DNA of 64,000 nucleotides from Dasypus novemcinctus. Its lineage: Eukaryota; Chordata; Mammalia; Cingulata; Dasypodidae. The notes beneath the pieces were generated by a model, which worked only from the letters and a program-made list of their open reading frames with translations, was not told the DNA's origin and did no database searches. Where the stretch lies: the NCBI RefSeq assembly GCF_030445035.2, contig NC_080683.1:117909225-117973224 (forward strand). The letters are read 5' to 3'. Both the position numbers and the translations under genes were made by a program. Positions within the stretch are counted from its first letter, which is position 1. The number at the start of each line of letters is the position of its first letter. Of the stretch, positions 61,401-64,000 are shown piece after piece.

Positions 61401-62781
61401 GAGGCCAGGCTGCTGCCCGCGCTGGCCGTGCTCTGGCTGCGGGAGCGCGGCGGCCAGGGCTCGTCGCAGTCGCTGCAGGGCCGCGGCGAGGGCGAGCGGC
61501 CGTCGGGGGCCTGCAGGCCCAGGCGCAGCGACTGCTGCAGCGACGCCAGGAGGCTCTCGCTCAGCACCTGCCCGCCCGCGCCCTTGGCGGGGGCCCGCGG
61601 CAGCGAGTCGGTCCGCGAGGGGGGCCGGGGCGGCTTCCTGGCCTTCTTTAGGGAGATGTTGCGCGAGACGGGTTTCTCGTGGCAGTCGGGCCGGTCCCCT
61701 CGGGTTTTCTGGGCTCTTCCATCAAAAACGTTGACCACGCTGTGCCGGGGGGGCCCGAAGCCGTCGGCGCCACCGCACGGATCCCCGGAGCCCAGCGCCG
61801 CGGCCCCGGGCGCGTAGCAGCCGTCGGGGTCCCCCGAGTGCAGGGAGCCCGCGTCCTCCCTGCTGGACGCCAGGTCGAGACTGCAGCTGCTGCCGGGACT
61901 CGTGGGGGACGCGTGTCCGGGCGCCGAGGTCCGGTACTCCCAGGGCCTGGGGCTGCCGTGCCCTCTGCCCCCCGAATAGCCCGACTCGCCCGGGCCATCG
62001 GCGTGGGGCGGCGCGCCGGGGACGCTCAGGCTGTGTCTGCAGGCGAAGGCGGCGGCGCGGGGCCCGTTCTCGCGGCCCGCCGCGGGGGAGCTGCCGGCCG
62101 GGGACGCGTCCTTCCCCGGGGGTCTGGCCACCAGGGCGTCTCGGGGCTTCCGCCTGGCGAGGGAGGCGCAGCCGGCGGGGTGGCCGAGGGGCCGCCCCGG
62201 GCTCGGCGCCGTGTGAATGAGAACGAGCTCGGAGGCGGCGGGGAGCCTGGCGTTGGCCAGGACGCGCGTGGAGTAGGTGGCGTGCGGGGACACCAGGCAC
62301 GCGGGCCCCGCGCTGTCCCCCTCCGGGCACCGCAGCTCCTCGCACGCTGGCCTCCGGGGCGCCCCGGCCCACGAGGCCCCTCGGAAGTGGCCCGGGTCCC
62401 CCTCTCGGGGAGCGTGGCCCCCCGGGAAGGGGAAAGGGCCGCCCGCCGCCTCCGCAGGGCCCGGGGCCTGGGTGGGGGCCCTCGTCCCGGGCCGGGGCAG
62501 GCTGTGGAAGCCGGCGTCGTCGTGGAGGCGGGAGGGGACGACGACGCCCGCCGAGTCGCTCAGCACCGACATGTTCCCGGAGGAGCCCGGGAAGTGGCTC
62601 ATCTGGGCCGCGATGCCGTGCCCCCTCTGCGCCCGGATCCTTCGCATGGAAGGGGGTACAACTTTCACGTCCTCCGTCTGGCAGCTCGAGTCCCTGGTTC
62701 CCGAGCGCCTCCCGAGGGTGGCGGAGCCCTCGAGGGCGCCCGTGGAGGGGCCGCCGGCGTCCTCCCTGCCGGCGCCCGCCG
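54770..62781 (-). CDS. NHSL1: NHS-like protein 1, last three coding exons (partial gene)
   Basis: Minus-strand coding exons are 62781-59748, 59254-59122 and 55475-54770 (stop). Order and motifs match the Nance-Horan syndrome family: LKKARKPPRPPSRTDSLPR, SEYADSWGYYVDYACLQEDP, KPPPISKKPKLFLVVPPP, RPRTTEDLFAAIHR, SKRKVLGRKDSDDD and RSRTPPSAASSRYSVRNRI. The protein is long, disordered and proline rich. Family members act with the SCAR/WAVE complex on actin at the cell edge, through Abi SH3 contacts with proline motifs. Phases are consistent across junctions, except that the large exon contains one extra base in a C8 run at 61230-61237. The 5' exons, including the WAVE-homology part, are outside the window. 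It lies tail-to-tail with HEBP2. Confidence 0.94.
55476..59121 (-). other. NHSL1 intron
   Basis: 3.6 kb. Contains diverged MIRs at about 56425-56660, a SINE head scrap at 56800-56832, a C-run at 57787-57798 and an AT-rich, repeat-poor block at 57420-58750 with an octamer ATTTGCAT at about 57696. A 68-codon minus frame at 55895-55689 has no splice support. Confidence 0.6.
56425..56660. mobile_element. MIR SINE remnants
   Basis: 'gtggccttgggcaggggcctcaccg' and then 'tctggagtcacacagacctgggctaaagc' follow MIR core wording. Diverged. Confidence 0.5.
59122..59254 (-). CDS. NHSL1: NHSL1 penultimate coding exon
   Basis: 133 nt. Minus-strand acceptor CCCTGCAG|CTGCCGTG and donor TTCACAG|GTACCG. It encodes the conserved PRTTEDLFAAIHR end. 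Confidence 0.93.
59748..62781 (-). CDS. NHSL1: NHSL1 large coding exon (apparent 1-nt frameshift)
   Basis: 3034 nt from minus-strand acceptor TTTGTCTCCAG|CGGCGG to donor GACGGG|GTAAGTG. The N-terminal frame runs through SEYADSWGYYVDYACLQEDP. Family-like sequence (GDSVKPKITSPEKPPRVTSP) then resumes one base out of phase beyond a C8 run. Removing one base makes the exon phase agree at both ends (2 + 3 x 1010 + 1), so an extra C, real or from sequencing, is the simplest explanation. Confidence 0.92.
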
Positions 62782-64000
62782 CTGGAGACAAAGCAGAAAG
62801 AGGGCTGTCACCTAAAAGAAAGGCCCTCACCTCTGCCCCCACCCCCTGCGGATGTGCTGGGGAAAAAATGCTACTTTTCTGTCTGATCTGCTGCCCGCAT
62901 TGAAATGAAGTGAAAACCTTTATTAATGAGGTCAGGCCCTCTTAGTATGTATTTCAAATCCTCCTGTGAGATCCAGGCTGCTAGGCGGTCTGCGGGGTGC
63001 ACTTTCCACAAAGCCTGTCAGTGGGATGGCAGGGTAGCCTCTCACCCACCAGGCCAGGCGCCGCACCCTCAGCCCGACTGCACCAAAAATCTGTCAAACA
63101 GTGACTTTCTTTCCCAAAGGCAGGTGAGCAGAGCCGTCCAGCACTTGGGCCACAGAGGTGGTACTGATGACGGAGATTGGTGCAAAGCAGTGCTAATTAC
63201 ATTTTATGTAAGAAGGAACATCCAAGAAAGAGAAAAATGATTTACAGGGCCATCTGTGTTCTAAACATTTCATTCTCCATCTTAAGCCATGATCTGTCTG
63301 TCAGCGACATCTGAAATTCAAATACAATCTGTTGTGTTCTGGTGGGGGAAAGCAGTGGGAACCGAGCCAGGGAACATCTCCTTAAATTATGGTTATTTGT
63401 TTCTTGGAGCTTTACAACCAGAGAGGAGTATGTCAAAAAACTGAAGCACAAAGAAGGGCTGACAGAGAGGAAGATGGACAAAAAGAGACATGATGTGTAG
63501 ATCACCATCAAGAGGGAGTGGAGGTGGCTGAAGCAATTAAGCTCCTCCCTCCAACATCGGAGATCCCAGGTTCGGTGCCTCCTAACAGATACAGCAAGTG
63601 CAAACAACGAGTGGGTGGGGAGAAATAAATAAGATTTCAGGCTACCCAGGAAAGAACAGACACTTGGGAGAAAAAAAATCGTGAAGCCAAAAACTTAACC
63701 GAAGTGTCCTGGGAAAAAGAAAAATCAACCTGTAAATAGTAATGATTAGGACCAATGAAGCCTTTAAACACAGCAGCGAAATCAGCATTCTGTGCTGTTT
63801 TCATCAAACAAGGCCCCTGAGGATCTCGAGCATGGCCACTGCTGAGCAAGGCTAGTTGAGCCCCCACCCGCAGCCCCGTGCCCCCAGGTGAGGGTGCTGA
63901 CAGTGCAGGGGTCTCTGGGAACTGCCCCCTGCACCCCTCACACGCATGGCACATGCCCCTGCCTGGATAAGGGCCTTGCGTTCACCCAAGAGTAAAGGGT
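62782..64000 (-). other. NHSL1 intron, upstream part
   Basis: No exon is recognised. A SINE fragment lies at 63515-63640. Confidence 0.55.
63515..63640 (+). mobile_element. tRNA-head SINE fragment
   Basis: Head 'gtggaggtggctgaagcaatt' with 'gagatcccaggttcggtgcc', then 'gcaagtgcaaacaacgagtg' and 'agaaataaataagattt'. It is close to the short units in the 32408 cluster. Confidence 0.8.

Noticed and set aside
61679-62815. 378-codon plus-strand frame opposite the NHSL1 large exon
   Set aside because: An antisense shadow in GC-rich coding DNA with Gly/Arg-rich, non-family sequence.

Overview
This window is mammalian nuclear DNA, almost certainly xenarthran and most likely an armadillo (Dasypus). 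The strongest sign is the many copies of a tRNA-derived SINE of the DAS-SINE type, with a tRNA-like head, a body rich in 'gcgcaaggagtg' and 'agagcagaca' motifs and an 'aaataaatcttt' tail. Several copies have clear target-site duplications. Three protein genes are recognised in the order SMIM28 (+), HEBP2 (+), NHSL1 (-), the order I recall for human 6q24.

Layout. 1-1890 is an antisense LINE-1-derived element with ORF1 and 5' UTR. 1890-12000 is intergenic DNA with SINEs, an old L1 3' end and a LINE-2-like tract. 12264-15814 holds the two coding exons of SMIM28; its intron carries a 25-nt U6 fragment with an 18-bp target-site duplication. 17561-30358 is a 5'-truncated antisense L1 split by an 8.36-kb provirus (21367-29729). 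30370-40900 is repeat-rich intergenic DNA. 40949-46800 is HEBP2 with four coding exons, preceded by a 43-bp GC-box minisatellite. 46800-53930 is intergenic. 53930-64000 is the 3' part of NHSL1 on the minus strand: a 3-kb exon, a 133-nt exon and the terminal exon; its 5' exons lie beyond the right edge.

The provirus is the most striking element. It is a young, nearly intact betaretrovirus-like (class II) endogenous retrovirus. It has 540-bp LTRs that differ at about ten positions by eye, a 6-bp target-site duplication and an exact tRNA-Lys3-type primer binding site. gag, pro and pol lie in three successive -1 frames, and the gag-pro junction has a T TTA AAC heptamer followed by a compact H-type pseudoknot. 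Env is open throughout. A separate 85-codon arginine-rich Rec/Rev-like frame starts immediately after a splice acceptor and overlaps the env start in another frame. The one clear lesion is a 2-nt loss in reverse transcriptase.

In the host genes, the HEBP2 exon 1 splice donor has been amplified into five tandem, perfect, frame-preserving copies of an 18-bp unit. The large NHSL1 exon carries an apparent extra base in a run of eight Cs. All calls come from reading the sequence; no database search was run.
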